17,804 nucleotides of DNA from Clostridiales bacterium UBA3259 (GTDB lineage Bacteria > Bacillota_A > Clostridia > Oscillospirales > Oscillospiraceae). The position numbers and the translations under genes were made by a program. The notes under the pieces are model-generated. The model saw only the letters and a list, made by a program, of their open reading frames with translations, made no database searches and was not told the origin of the DNA. This document shows, piece after piece, positions 1-6,962 of this stretch (its first letter is position 1; each line of letters opens with the position of its first letter). The stretch covers positions 1 through 17,804 of the forward strand of contig DEUP01000038.1 of assembly GCA_002362625.1 (NCBI GenBank), in the 5' to 3' direction.

Positions 1-1
1 C

Positions 2-1108
2 ACCGCCGACTCTCTTCATGTGGGTCACTTCATGGCCCTGTGTCTGATGAAGCGGCTGCAAATGGCAGGAAACCGGCCTATCGCCTTGATTGGCGGCGGC
101 ACCGCCATGATCGGCGACCCTTCCGGCCGTACCGACATGCGCTCTATGATGACCCAGGAGACCATCCAGCACAACTGCGACTGCTTCAAGAAGCAGATGG
201 AGCGGTTCATTGAGTTTGGAGAGGGCAAGGCCATGATGGTGAATAACGCCGACTGGCTGCTGAACCTGAACTATATTGACTTCATCCGGGACATTGGCGG
301 ATGCTTCTCCGTGAATAATATGCTCCGGGCGGAGTGCTTCAAGCAGCGGATGGAGAAGGGCCTCAGCTTCCTGGAATTTAACTACATGCCCATGCAGTCC
401 TACGACTTTTACTACCTCTTCCAGCATTACGGCTGCAACATGCAGTTCGGCGGCAACGACCAGTGGAGCAACATGCTGGGCGGCACGGAGCTGATCCGCC
501 GGAAGTTAGGGAAGGATGCCCACGCCATGACCATTACCCTGCTTCTCAACTCCGAGGGCAAGAAGATGGGTAAGACCGCCAAGGGCGCTGTCTGGCTGGA
601 TCCCAATAAGACCAGTCCCTTCGACTTCTATCAGTACTGGCGGAACGTGGAGGATGCCGATGTCATGAAGTGCATCCGGATGCTGACCTTCCTGCCTCTG
701 GAACAGATCGAAGAAATGGCGGACTGGAAGGACGCCCAGCTGAACGTTGCCAAGGAGATCCTAGCCTTTGAGCTGACCAAGCTGGTCCACGGTGAGGAAG
801 AGGCCAACAAGGCTCAGGCTGCTGCCAAGGCTCTGTTTGTGGGCGGCGGCGACGATGCCAACATGCCCACCACGGAAATTTCCGCTGACAAGCTGGTGGA
901 CGGCAAAATCGGTATCCTGAATCTGATGGTTGCCTGTGGTTTGGCGCCCTCCAATAAGCAGGCGAGACAGCTTGTGGAGCAGGGCGGCGTTCAGATCAAC
1001 GATGAGAAGGTGCCTTCCGCCCAGTTCGCCGTTACGGAGGAGCAGCTGAAGGAAGGCGTGAAGATCCGCAAGGGTAAGAAGGTCTTCCACAAGGCGGTGC
1101 TGGACTGA
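2..1108 (+). CDS. tyrS: Tyrosyl-tRNA synthetase, 5' end cut off by the window
   Basis: Class I aminoacyl-tRNA synthetase that charges tRNA-Tyr in the cytoplasm. The reading frame is open from base 2, reading [10 protein letters not shown], so the first in-frame GTG (base 20) is internal and the true start lies upstream. About 35-40 residues seem to be missing, judging by the usual length of a little over 400. HVGH at 17-28 is the HIGH signature. KMGKT at 563-577 is the KMSKS loop in the form typical of bacterial TyrRS. The block [10 protein letters not shown] (near 445-475) is the tyrosine/adenylate pocket. The C-terminal part from about 920 ([13 protein letters not shown]...GGVQIND) is an S4-type tRNA-binding domain. 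The stop shares one base with the start of the next gene, suggesting translational coupling. Identity is very secure. Confidence 0.97.
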   Translation, partial: TADSLHVGHFMALCLMKRLQMAGNRPIALIGGGTAMIGDPSGRTDMRSMMTQETIQHNCDCFKKQMERFIEFGEGKAMMVNNADWLLNLNYIDFIRDIGGCFSVNNMLRAECFKQRMEKGLSFLEFNYMPMQSYDFYYLFQHYGCNMQFGGNDQWSNMLGGTELIRRKLGKDAHAMTITLLLNSEGKKMGKTAKGAVWLDPNKTSPFDFYQYWRNVEDADVMKCIRMLTFLPLEQIEEMADWKDAQLNVAKEILAFELTKLVHGEEEANKAQAAAKALFVGGGDDANMPTTEISADKLVDGKIGILNLMVACGLAPSNKQARQLVEQGGVQINDEKVPSAQFAVTEEQLKEGVKIRKGKKVFHKAVLD

Positions 1109-1563
1109 TGCTGGAACCGGCGCATGTCTCTGACCGGGAGGCTGTCAATGCCCTGGCTATGCAGGTGCACGCCCTTCACGTTGGTTGGCGGCCGGATATC
1201 TATACCATGCCCCAGACATTATTCACCCAGGAGCGTGTGGAGGAGGACATTCAAGGGAATACTCTGTACGTTGTCCGGCGAAATGGAACGGTGATTGCCT
1301 ACGCCCGTCTGGGTGTGCGGGAGACAGAATATCCTGGACTGGTAAAGCGCAAAATCCTGCTGATTCAGGAGCTGTGTGTTTCGGAAGCTATGCGGGGACA
1401 AAACGTCGGAACAGAAATGATGTCTGACGTTCAGATGTTGGCAAAGGAGCTGGGCTGCACAGATCTGGAGCTTTCTGTTTATCCGGAAAACGAGGCGGCT
1501 CTGGCTTTGTACCGGAAATGCGGATTCACTGTCCGTGATCTGCAAATGCAGCGAAAGGTATAA
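1108..1563 (+). CDS. GNAT-family N-acetyltransferase downstream of tyrS
   Basis: A 151-residue single-domain GNAT protein, the usual size for the family. Such enzymes transfer acetyl from acetyl-CoA to an amine; the substrate here cannot be read from sequence. The acetyl-CoA pyrophosphate loop is RGQNVG (about residues 95-100), after the hydrophobic strand LLIQELCVSE. The C-terminal motif ENEAALALYRKCGF, with the conserved Tyr/Gly-Phe ending, is the usual GNAT motif B. The ATG uses the last A of the tyrS TGA, and no separate strong ribosome binding site is visible, so it is probably translated by coupling to tyrS. A hairpin follows immediately. It could be an antibiotic or small-molecule acetyltransferase or a protein acetyltransferase. 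Only the family call is firm. Confidence 0.85.
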   Translation: MLEPAHVSDREAVNALAMQVHALHVGWRPDIYTMPQTLFTQERVEEDIQGNTLYVVRRNGTVIAYARLGVRETEYPGLVKRKILLIQELCVSEAMRGQNVGTEMMSDVQMLAKELGCTDLELSVYPENEAALALYRKCGFTVRDLQMQRKV

Positions 1564-1567
1564 ATTG

Positions 1568-1592
1568 TGCCCCGGCCAAAACGGCCGGGGCA
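1568..1592. terminator. Bidirectional hairpin between tyrS-GNAT and dapA
   Basis: Perfect 10-bp inverted repeat TGCCCCGGCC / GGCCGGGGCA with a 5-base AAAAC loop, starting 5 bases after the GNAT stop. It sits between two convergent genes. The T-rich tail is weak on both strands (GCTGTTTGTCT on +, CAATTTA on -), so termination efficiency is uncertain, but the stem is very GC-rich. Confidence 0.75.
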
Positions 1593-1622
1593 AGCTGTTT
1601 GTCTATGGCGCTCAGTTTTTTC

Positions 1623-2501
1623 CTAATTTTGATTTTGCAACAGATTTCTCAGCCTTTCCAGGTTATCCCGGGACATGGGCGTCAGAGGAAGGCGACATCC
1701 GCCGCAGTCGTAACCGATGAGCTTCATGGCGGCCTTGACAGGAATGGGATTGACTTCACAGAACAGGGCCTCAATCAGGGGCAGCAGCCGAATTTGCAAA
1801 TCGGCGGCGGTGTCAAAGTCACCATTTAAGGCGGCCTGGGCCAGTGCCTGGGTTTCCAGAGGGGCAACGTTGCTCAGTACCGAGACCACGCCCTGACCAC
1901 CCAGGGACATTACGGCCGCGATCTGATCGTCATTGCCGCTCCATACGTAGAAATCTCCGGGACAGGCGGCCCGAATCCTCGCGATTTTCCGGATGTCTGC
2001 GGATGCTTCCTTCACCCCTGCCAGATTGGGGATTTTGGCAAGACAGGCGTAGACCTCCACGGGAATGTCTACCCCGGTGCGGGAGGGTACATTGTAGGCA
2101 ATGACCGGGATATGTACTGCCCCGGCAATGGCGCTGTAGTGGGCGAGAAGCCCCTCAGAGGTTGCCTTGTTGTAGTAGGGGGTGACCACCAGCAGACCAT
2201 CCACACCCACGGCCTCCGCCGCCTTGCTCAGGGCTACGGCATGCTCCGTGTTGTTGGAGCCGGTGCCCGCCAGAATTTTGCAGTCGTCTCCCACGTACTG
2301 CTTTGCCCGCCGGAACAGTTCGATCTTCTCGACATCCGTCAGGGTGGGAGATTCGCCGGTGGTGCCGCTGATGACCACGGCTTCAATTCCGGCGTCTATC
2401 TGCCGCTTCAGCAGCTGTTCCAGAATGGGATAGTTGATGGAGCTGCCCCAAAAGGGCGTGACAAGCGCCGTGCATACGCCGGTGAAAATAGGTTTCTTCA
2501 T
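1623..2501 (-). CDS. dapA: 4-hydroxy-tetrahydrodipicolinate synthase
   Basis: Condenses pyruvate with aspartate semialdehyde, the first committed step to diaminopimelate (for peptidoglycan) and lysine. The 292 residues match the family length. The TIM-barrel active site is complete: Thr47-Thr48 in SGTTGES, Tyr110 in TPYYNK, Tyr136 and Arg141 in YNVPSRTG, and the Schiff-base Lys164 in GVKEAS. The start is supported by GGAGG at about 2511-2515 on the minus strand, 9 bases before the ATG. It is divergent from queA and convergent with tyrS-GNAT, so it appears to be a single-gene transcript. I found no convincing promoter with a good -35 in the 149-base gap. N-acetylneuraminate lyase and other DapA-like aldolases are alternatives in this fold, but the motifs and length favour DapA. 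Confidence 0.95.
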   Translation of the reverse strand: MKKPIFTGVCTALVTPFWGSSINYPILEQLLKRQIDAGIEAVVISGTTGESPTLTDVEKIELFRRAKQYVGDDCKILAGTGSNNTEHAVALSKAAEAVGVDGLLVVTPYYNKATSEGLLAHYSAIAGAVHIPVIAYNVPSRTGVDIPVEVYACLAKIPNLAGVKEASADIRKIARIRAACPGDFYVWSGNDDQIAAVMSLGGQGVVSVLSNVAPLETQALAQAALNGDFDTAADLQIRLLPLIEALFCEVNPIPVKAAMKLIGYDCGGCRLPLTPMSRDNLERLRNLLQNQN

Positions 2502-2605
2502 AAAATCATACCTCCATGCCCATTCTATGCGGGGCAGGAGGAATTTGCCTTGAGAAAAGAGCCGTCAGAAAAAAGATTTTCATAGCTTTTTCTTCTCCTT
2601 TGTGC

Positions 2606-2611
2606 TAGTAT
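2606..2611 (+). promoter_or_regulatory. Possible extended -10 for the queA operon
   Basis: TGC-TAGTAT (TG at 2603-2604, hexamer 2606-2611) is an extended -10 lying 39 bases before queA. No recognisable -35 sits 16-18 bases upstream, where the sequence is T-rich. The rest of the 2502-2650 gap holds the dapA ribosome binding site and AT-rich sequence without further signals. Confidence 0.4.
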
Positions 2612-2650
2612 ATAGGTTACATAAGCGCAAGAAAAAGAGGGAAACCAGAA

Positions 2651-3679
2651 ATGACTATGAAGACCCATGATTTTTATTACGACCTGCCGGAGGAGCTGAT
2701 CGCCCAGACCCCACTGGAAAAGCGGGACAGCTCCCGTTTAATGGTACTGAACCGGGAAACCGGTGAGGTGACCCATCGTCATTTTTATGATATTACCGAC
2801 TACCTGAACCCCGGGGACTGCCTGGTGATGAACGACTCCCGGGTACTGCCTGCCCGGCTTCTGGGCCACCGGCCCAGCGGCGGAGCGGTGGAGGTACTGC
2901 TTCTTCGGGATGTGGGAAACAAGTGCTGGGAATGTCTGTGCAAGCCTGGCAGGAAAATGCAAGTGGGAAGCCAGGTGAGCTTCGGCGACGGAGAGTTGAC
3001 GGCTACCGTCCGGGAGGTTCAGGAGGACGGTAACCGGATCGTGGAGTTCCACTATGAGGGTATCTTCCTGGAGGTGCTGGAGCGCCTGGGGAAAATGCCC
3101 CTGCCGCCTTACATTAAGGCGGAGCTAGAGGATCAGGAGCGGTATCAGACGGTCTACTCCAAGGTGGTAGGCTCTGCCGCCGCGCCTACAGCCGGGCTTC
3201 ACTTTACCGAGGAACTGCTGGATAAGGTCCGGGCAAAGGGAGTTAAGACAGCTTTTGTCACCCTCCATGTGGGCCTGGGCACCTTCCGGCCTGTGAAGGC
3301 GGAGAGCATTACCGACCATCATATGCACAGTGAGCTGTGTATGATCAGCGAGGAAACCGCCGGAATGCTCAATGAGACCAGGCGCAGTGGAGGCCGGGTG
3401 ATCTGTGTGGGAACCACCTCCTGCCGGACGCTGGAATCCCTGGTAAACGAGGACGGCACCTTTTCTCCCAAATCCAGGTGGACAGATATTTTCATCTATC
3501 CGGGCTACACCTTCAAGGCTATGGACGGTTTGATTACCAACTTCCATTTGCCGGAGAGCACACTGGTGATGCTGGTTTCCGCCTTTGCCGGAAGGGAACA
3601 CGTTCTCAATGCCTATGCCCAGGCCGTTCAGGAAAAGTACCGGTTCTTTTCCTTCGGAGATGCCATGGCGATTTTGTGA
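2651..3679 (+). CDS. queA: tRNA preQ1(34) S-adenosylmethionine ribosyltransferase-isomerase
   Basis: Transfers and isomerises the ribosyl group of S-adenosylmethionine onto preQ1 in tRNA, giving epoxyqueuosine at wobble position 34 of GUN-anticodon tRNAs. The 342 residues are the normal length. Family signatures visible: the N-terminal [23 protein letters not shown] (about residues 8-30), [32 protein letters not shown] and the C-terminal [21 protein letters not shown]. The chosen ATG has GAGGG at 2637-2641, 9 bases upstream. A second ATG at 2657 would leave 15 bases, so 2651 is preferred. It is the first gene of an operon with a double-GNAT gene (9-base gap) and tgt, the enzyme acting one step earlier in the same pathway. 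Its presence beside tgt implies that this organism makes queuosine from preQ1 rather than only salvaging queuine. Confidence 0.97.
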   Translation: MTMKTHDFYYDLPEELIAQTPLEKRDSSRLMVLNRETGEVTHRHFYDITDYLNPGDCLVMNDSRVLPARLLGHRPSGGAVEVLLLRDVGNKCWECLCKPGRKMQVGSQVSFGDGELTATVREVQEDGNRIVEFHYEGIFLEVLERLGKMPLPPYIKAELEDQERYQTVYSKVVGSAAAPTAGLHFTEELLDKVRAKGVKTAFVTLHVGLGTFRPVKAESITDHHMHSELCMISEETAGMLNETRRSGGRVICVGTTSCRTLESLVNEDGTFSPKSRWTDIFIYPGYTFKAMDGLITNFHLPESTLVMLVSAFAGREHVLNAYAQAVQEKYRFFSFGDAMAIL

Positions 3680-3688
3680 GGTAACATT

Positions 3689-4813
3689 ATGAACGCACCG
3701 ATTGATGTAACGAATATTCGGATCGAGACAGAACGGCTGATCCTGCGCCCCTGGCAGGACAGCGACTTGGAGGACTTTTTTGAATATGCCCGTGTGGAGG
3801 GCGTGGGCGAAATGGCAGGCTGGAAGCACCATGGGTCAAAAGAAGAATCCCGCGGGATTCTTGCCATGTTTCAGGAGGGAAAGAAAACCTTCGCCCTGGA
3901 ACGGAAAGAAGATCATAAGGTCATCGGCTCCCTTGGCCTGGAAGAATATGATGAAAAAAAGATCGACCTGGGCACCCTGCAAGGCAGGGAAGTGGGTTAC
4001 GTCCTGAGCCGGGACTGCTGGGGACAGGGGCTCATGCCCGAGGCGGTTCAGGCAGTGATCCGGTATTGCCTTCAGATCCTTCACTATGATTTCCTGCTGT
4101 GCGGCCACTTCGAGGGAAACAGCCAATCCCGCCGGGTGATTGAGAAGTGCGGTTTTTCCTATGTGAAAAACATTCCCTACGAAACACGGATGGGTACTAT
4201 CGAGTACACCCGGCTTTACATTCGCTACAGTGACAATCTTGTCACTGGCCCCTTTGATGCCACCAAGGTTACCCTTGAGACGGAACGGCTGATTCTTCGG
4301 CCCTTGCAGGAAGGAGACGTGGAGGACTTCCATGAGATTGTCTCGGATCCGGAGATTGCCGACCTGTCGGGATTTGAATGCCGGCACAGTCTTGCGGAAA
4401 CCAGAGCCTATTTGAACCGGATGATTCGCTGCGGGGATATCCTTGCGGCAGACCTGAAGGAAAACGGAAAGATGGTTGGAATTTTCGCGCTGCGGAGCCG
4501 ATGCTGGGAGAAGTATCCGATTTCACCGACGCTTATTGGCCGGGAATGCGGCTTTGAGCTGAACCGGAGCTACTGGGGACGGGGATTGATGCCGGAAGCA
4601 CTCCGGGCTGTGACGAGCTACTGCTTTGATGCCCTCCACTACGACTTTATTACCGCAAGCCATTTCCCGCGAAATACCCGTTCCAGCCATATGATCCAAA
4701 AATGCGGGTACGCGCTCCTGTTTGAGGATAACCTTACCCTGCCCGGCGATAGAAAGGAACGCGTTCATACCTATATTTGTTACAATCCCAATAAGGAGAT
4801 ACCCAATGTTTAA
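3689..4813 (+). CDS. Tandem double GNAT acetyltransferase (RimJ/RimL type) in the queuosine operon
   Basis: A 374-residue protein made of two complete GNAT domains of the RimJ/RimL (Acetyltransf_3) kind. Both begin with the same TERLILRP string, at residues 14 and 198, an offset of 184. Both carry the acetyl-CoA loop (VGYVLSRDCWGQGLMPEA; CGFELNRSYWGRGLMPEA) and a matching YC-x4-LHYDF helix/strand, then an Asn-rich segment and KCGF/KCGY. This is an internal duplication that has since diverged. Both loops keep the G-x-G pattern, so both halves could bind acetyl-CoA. GAGGT at 3679-3683 is its ribosome binding site, and its last 8 bases overlap tgt, whose ribosome binding site lies inside it. The substrate is unknown. 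The location between queA and tgt suggests, but does not prove, a link with tRNA modification; a passenger ribosomal-protein or drug acetyltransferase is equally possible. Confidence 0.88.
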   Translation: MNAPIDVTNIRIETERLILRPWQDSDLEDFFEYARVEGVGEMAGWKHHGSKEESRGILAMFQEGKKTFALERKEDHKVIGSLGLEEYDEKKIDLGTLQGREVGYVLSRDCWGQGLMPEAVQAVIRYCLQILHYDFLLCGHFEGNSQSRRVIEKCGFSYVKNIPYETRMGTIEYTRLYIRYSDNLVTGPFDATKVTLETERLILRPLQEGDVEDFHEIVSDPEIADLSGFECRHSLAETRAYLNRMIRCGDILAADLKENGKMVGIFALRSRCWEKYPISPTLIGRECGFELNRSYWGRGLMPEALRAVTSYCFDALHYDFITASHFPRNTRSSHMIQKCGYALLFEDNLTLPGDRKERVHTYICYNPNKEIPNV

Positions 4814-5936
4814 TCTTTTAAAAACCGAGGGAAAGGCCCGTCGAGGAGAATTTACCTGCGCCCACGGCACCGTCCAGACCCCGGTCTTTATGAACGTTGG
4901 CACCCAGGGTGCTATTAAAGGCGCGCTCAGTGCGGAAGACTTAAAAAATATCGGCTGTCAGGTGGAGCTGAGCAATACCTACCATCTGCATTTGCGGCCC
5001 ACGGATCAGGTGGTGCGCCAGTTGGGCGGACTGCATAAGTTTATGACCTGGGACGGCCCCATTCTCACAGATTCCGGCGGTTTTCAGGTGTTCTCCCTGG
5101 CGTCTCTGCGGAAGATCAAGGAGGAGGGCGTCACCTTTGCCTCCCATATTGACGGTCACAAAATCTTTATGGGGCCTGAGGAGAGTATGCGGATTCAGTC
5201 CAACCTGGGCAGCGATATCTGCATGGCCTTTGACGAGTGCATTGAAAATCCTGCGCCCCGGGACTATGTCCGGAAAAGCGTTGACCGCACCTACCGGTGG
5301 CTGGTACGCTGCAAGGAAGAAAACGCCCGGTTAAACGCCCTGCCGGATACGGTGAATCCCCGGCAAATGCTCTGGGGAATCAATCAGGGCGGAACCTATC
5401 CGGATATCCGGGTGGAGCATATGAAGAAAATCGCCGATCTGGATTTGCCCGGTTATGCCATCGGAGGTCTGGCGGTAGGGGAGACGGCGGAGGAAATGTA
5501 TGACATCATCGAGGCGGTGGAGCCATACATGCCTGCGGAAAAAACCCGGTATCTCATGGGCGTGGGTACACCCACCAATATCATTGAGGGCGTGGCAAGA
5601 GGCGTGGATTTTTTCGACTGTGTCATGCCCGCCCGGAACGCCCGGCACGCAAGGCTCTTTACCTGGGAGGGCGCCATCAACCTGAAAAACGCCAAGTACC
5701 AGCTGGACGAAAGTCCCATTGATCCTAAATGTGACTGCCCGGTGTGCCGCCGGTATTCCAGAGCCTATATCCGGCATCTGTTTATCGCGGAGGAGATGCT
5801 GGCCATGCGGCTTTGCGTCATGCACAATCTGTATTTTTACAATAAGCTCATGGAGAAGATCCGGGACGCTTTGGATGAAGGCCGCTTTGAGGCCTTCCGT
5901 CGGGAGTATTCTGAGAAATTAGCCAAAAGAATTTAA
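4806..5936 (+). CDS. tgt: tRNA-guanine(34) transglycosylase
   Basis: Swaps guanine 34 of tRNA-Asp, -Asn, -His and -Tyr for preQ1 in queuosine synthesis. The start is set at 4806 because AAGGAG (4793-4798) lies 7 bases upstream and the protein then begins MFNLLKTEGKARRGEF, as in the family; the open frame extends further 5' only within the preceding gene. At 376 residues it is the normal length. Catalytic residues are visible: Asp89 in TDSGGFQ and the nucleophile Asp271 in GVDFFDCVMPARNARH. GGLAVGE is the substrate loop, and the zinc site is Cys309, Cys311, Cys314 (CDCPVC) and His340. It overlaps the double-GNAT gene by 8 bases. yajC follows, as is common, but from its own promoter. Confidence 0.97.
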   Translation: MFNLLKTEGKARRGEFTCAHGTVQTPVFMNVGTQGAIKGALSAEDLKNIGCQVELSNTYHLHLRPTDQVVRQLGGLHKFMTWDGPILTDSGGFQVFSLASLRKIKEEGVTFASHIDGHKIFMGPEESMRIQSNLGSDICMAFDECIENPAPRDYVRKSVDRTYRWLVRCKEENARLNALPDTVNPRQMLWGINQGGTYPDIRVEHMKKIADLDLPGYAIGGLAVGETAEEMYDIIEAVEPYMPAEKTRYLMGVGTPTNIIEGVARGVDFFDCVMPARNARHARLFTWEGAINLKNAKYQLDESPIDPKCDCPVCRRYSRAYIRHLFIAEEMLAMRLCVMHNLYFYNKLMEKIRDALDEGRFEAFRREYSEKLAKRI

Positions 5937-5955
5937 GACGGCGGGGAATTTATAC

Positions 5956-5983
5956 TTGCAATTTGACCAAGAGATGCTATAAT
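5956..5983 (+). promoter_or_regulatory. SigA-type promoter of yajC
   Basis: -35 TTGCAA (5956-5961), 16-base spacer, -10 TATAAT (5978-5983) preceded by TGC, an extended -10. It lies 34 bases before the yajC ATG and after the tgt stop, so yajC can be transcribed independently of the queuosine operon. Confidence 0.8.
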
Positions 5984-6017
5984 AAACAAGATATTACATA
6001 CGAAGGAGTTTTACCCT

Positions 6018-6398
6018 ATGATTTTTCTGACCTCTGAAGCCACCGCAATGGGCCTTGGCAGTCCGCTGATCATGATGGTTCTGATGATCGCCATCTTCTA
6101 CTTCATGCTGATTCGCCCTGAAAACAAGCGGAAGAAGGAAGCGGAGCAGATGCGTTCCTCCGTGAAGACCGGCGACAAGATCGTTACCATCGGCGGTATT
6201 GTTGGCATCGTTGTGAATGTTAAGGAGAGCCGCATTGTTATCGAGACCGGTGCCGACCAGGTTCGCATTGAGATCGAGAAGTGGGCCATTTCCTCCAATG
6301 AGACCGCTGCGGAAGCTGCCAAGGCGGAAGCAAAGAAGGCCCAGGAGGCCAAGGCTAAGGCAAAGGCCGCCAAGAAGGCCGGTAAGGCTGATAAGTAA
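6018..6398 (+). CDS. yajC: Preprotein translocase accessory subunit YajC
   Basis: Small membrane protein of the SecDF-YajC complex that assists Sec-dependent export. The 126 residues show a short N-terminus, one transmembrane helix (about residues 14-32, rich in Met/Ile/Phe) and then the family hallmark IRPENKRKKEAEQM. A compact domain follows, with VKTGDKIVTIGGIVGIVVNV. The tail from about residue 94 to 126 is almost entirely Ala, Lys and Glu and is probably a helical, basic extension. GAAGGAG (6002-6008) lies 9 bases before the ATG. Its own promoter lies upstream and a terminator starts 6 bases after the stop, so it looks monocistronic. secD and secF, often next to yajC, are not in the window. 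Confidence 0.95.
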   Translation: MIFLTSEATAMGLGSPLIMMVLMIAIFYFMLIRPENKRKKEAEQMRSSVKTGDKIVTIGGIVGIVVNVKESRIVIETGADQVRIEIEKWAISSNETAAEAAKAEAKKAQEAKAKAKAAKKAGKADK

Positions 6399-6404
6399 AA
6401 AACG

Positions 6405-6436
6405 TCAGGCTCCGATTTCTCGGAGCCTGATATTTT
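6405..6436. terminator. Rho-independent terminator after yajC, possibly bidirectional
   Basis: Perfect 10-bp stem TCAGGCTCCG / CGGAGCCTGA with an ATTTCT loop, followed on the + strand by TATTTT. On the minus strand the stem is followed by GTTTTTT, so the same hairpin can end the Nudix transcript coming from the right. Confidence 0.9.
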
Positions 6437-6453
6437 ATGGGGGAAAAGGAACA

Positions 6454-6882
6454 TCAGAAAATATCTCTGCGTTTCGCTTCCGCAATCAGCCTTGGCTGGA
6501 TGTCAGGATATGTCCAGTCGACAGCCAGGTTGTCGGTGAAGATGATTTTCTCGATTTCGCTGTGTATTTCCTCAAAGGCGTGGATTTCGGAGAAATAAAG
6601 CATTCCGAAGGATTCGTCCCCTTCGTTCACCCGGGTTTTGCCCGTTACGGAATACACACAGATGGGCTTCAGGGTAAAATCAACGGCGCCGGTCTCTTCC
6701 CGCAGTTCCCGGCTGGCTGTGTCGATGATCGCTTCGCCGGATTCTCTGTGTCCGCCGGGCACCTCATAGGTGGTTCGCTCTGCGTGCTTGCACAGCACCC
6801 ACTTTCCGTTTGCTTTGGAGATAATAACCGCGAATTTCAGCAGCGCGTCGTCAACGCTGTCATAAAAGCGAACCTCTGCCAT
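6454..6882 (-). CDS. Nudix hydrolase
   Basis: Hydrolyses a nucleoside diphosphate linked to another moiety, with Mg2+. The complete Nudix box G-x5-E-x7-R-E-x2-E-E-x-G occupies residues 44-66 (GHRESGE...RELREETGA). The start was chosen at 6882, where GAGGAG stands 6 bases upstream and the protein begins MAEVRFYD. A TTG eight codons further upstream (6906) has no such support. The product is 142 residues, normal for a single-domain Nudix protein of the MutT / 8-oxo-dGTP diphosphatase-like group. The exact substrate cannot be read from sequence. It lies downstream of the SH3 lipoprotein gene on the same strand but is separated from it by a hairpin terminator. It has no obvious promoter of its own, so it may depend on read-through. 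Confidence 0.88.
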   Translation of the reverse strand: MAEVRFYDSVDDALLKFAVIISKANGKWVLCKHAERTTYEVPGGHRESGEAIIDTASRELREETGAVDFTLKPICVYSVTGKTRVNEGDESFGMLYFSEIHAFEEIHSEIEKIIFTDNLAVDWTYPDIQPRLIAEAKRRDIF

Positions 6883-6912
6883 GTTGCGCTCCTCACTCGA
6901 TTTCAATTTTTA

Positions 6913-6951
6913 CAGAAGAAAAGAACAGGGGACAGGCCGGAGCCTGTCCCC
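6913..6951 (-). terminator. Rho-independent terminator of the SH3 lipoprotein gene
   Basis: On the minus strand a perfect 10-bp stem (GGGGACAGGC / GCCTGTCCCC in + orientation, 6928-6951) with a 4-base loop is followed by the U-rich TGTTCTTTTCTTCTG. It begins 11 bases after the SH3 gene stop. Confidence 0.88.
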
Positions 6952-6962
6952 CAGATTTTTGC

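Noticed and set aside
20..22. GTG at base 20 as the start of tyrS
   Set aside because: The preceding in-frame codons TADSLH belong to the TyrRS signature before the HIGH motif, so the gene simply begins outside the window.
2522..2527. TAGAAT on the minus strand as a -10 for dapA
   Set aside because: No matching -35, and the transcript would start on top of the dapA ribosome binding site.
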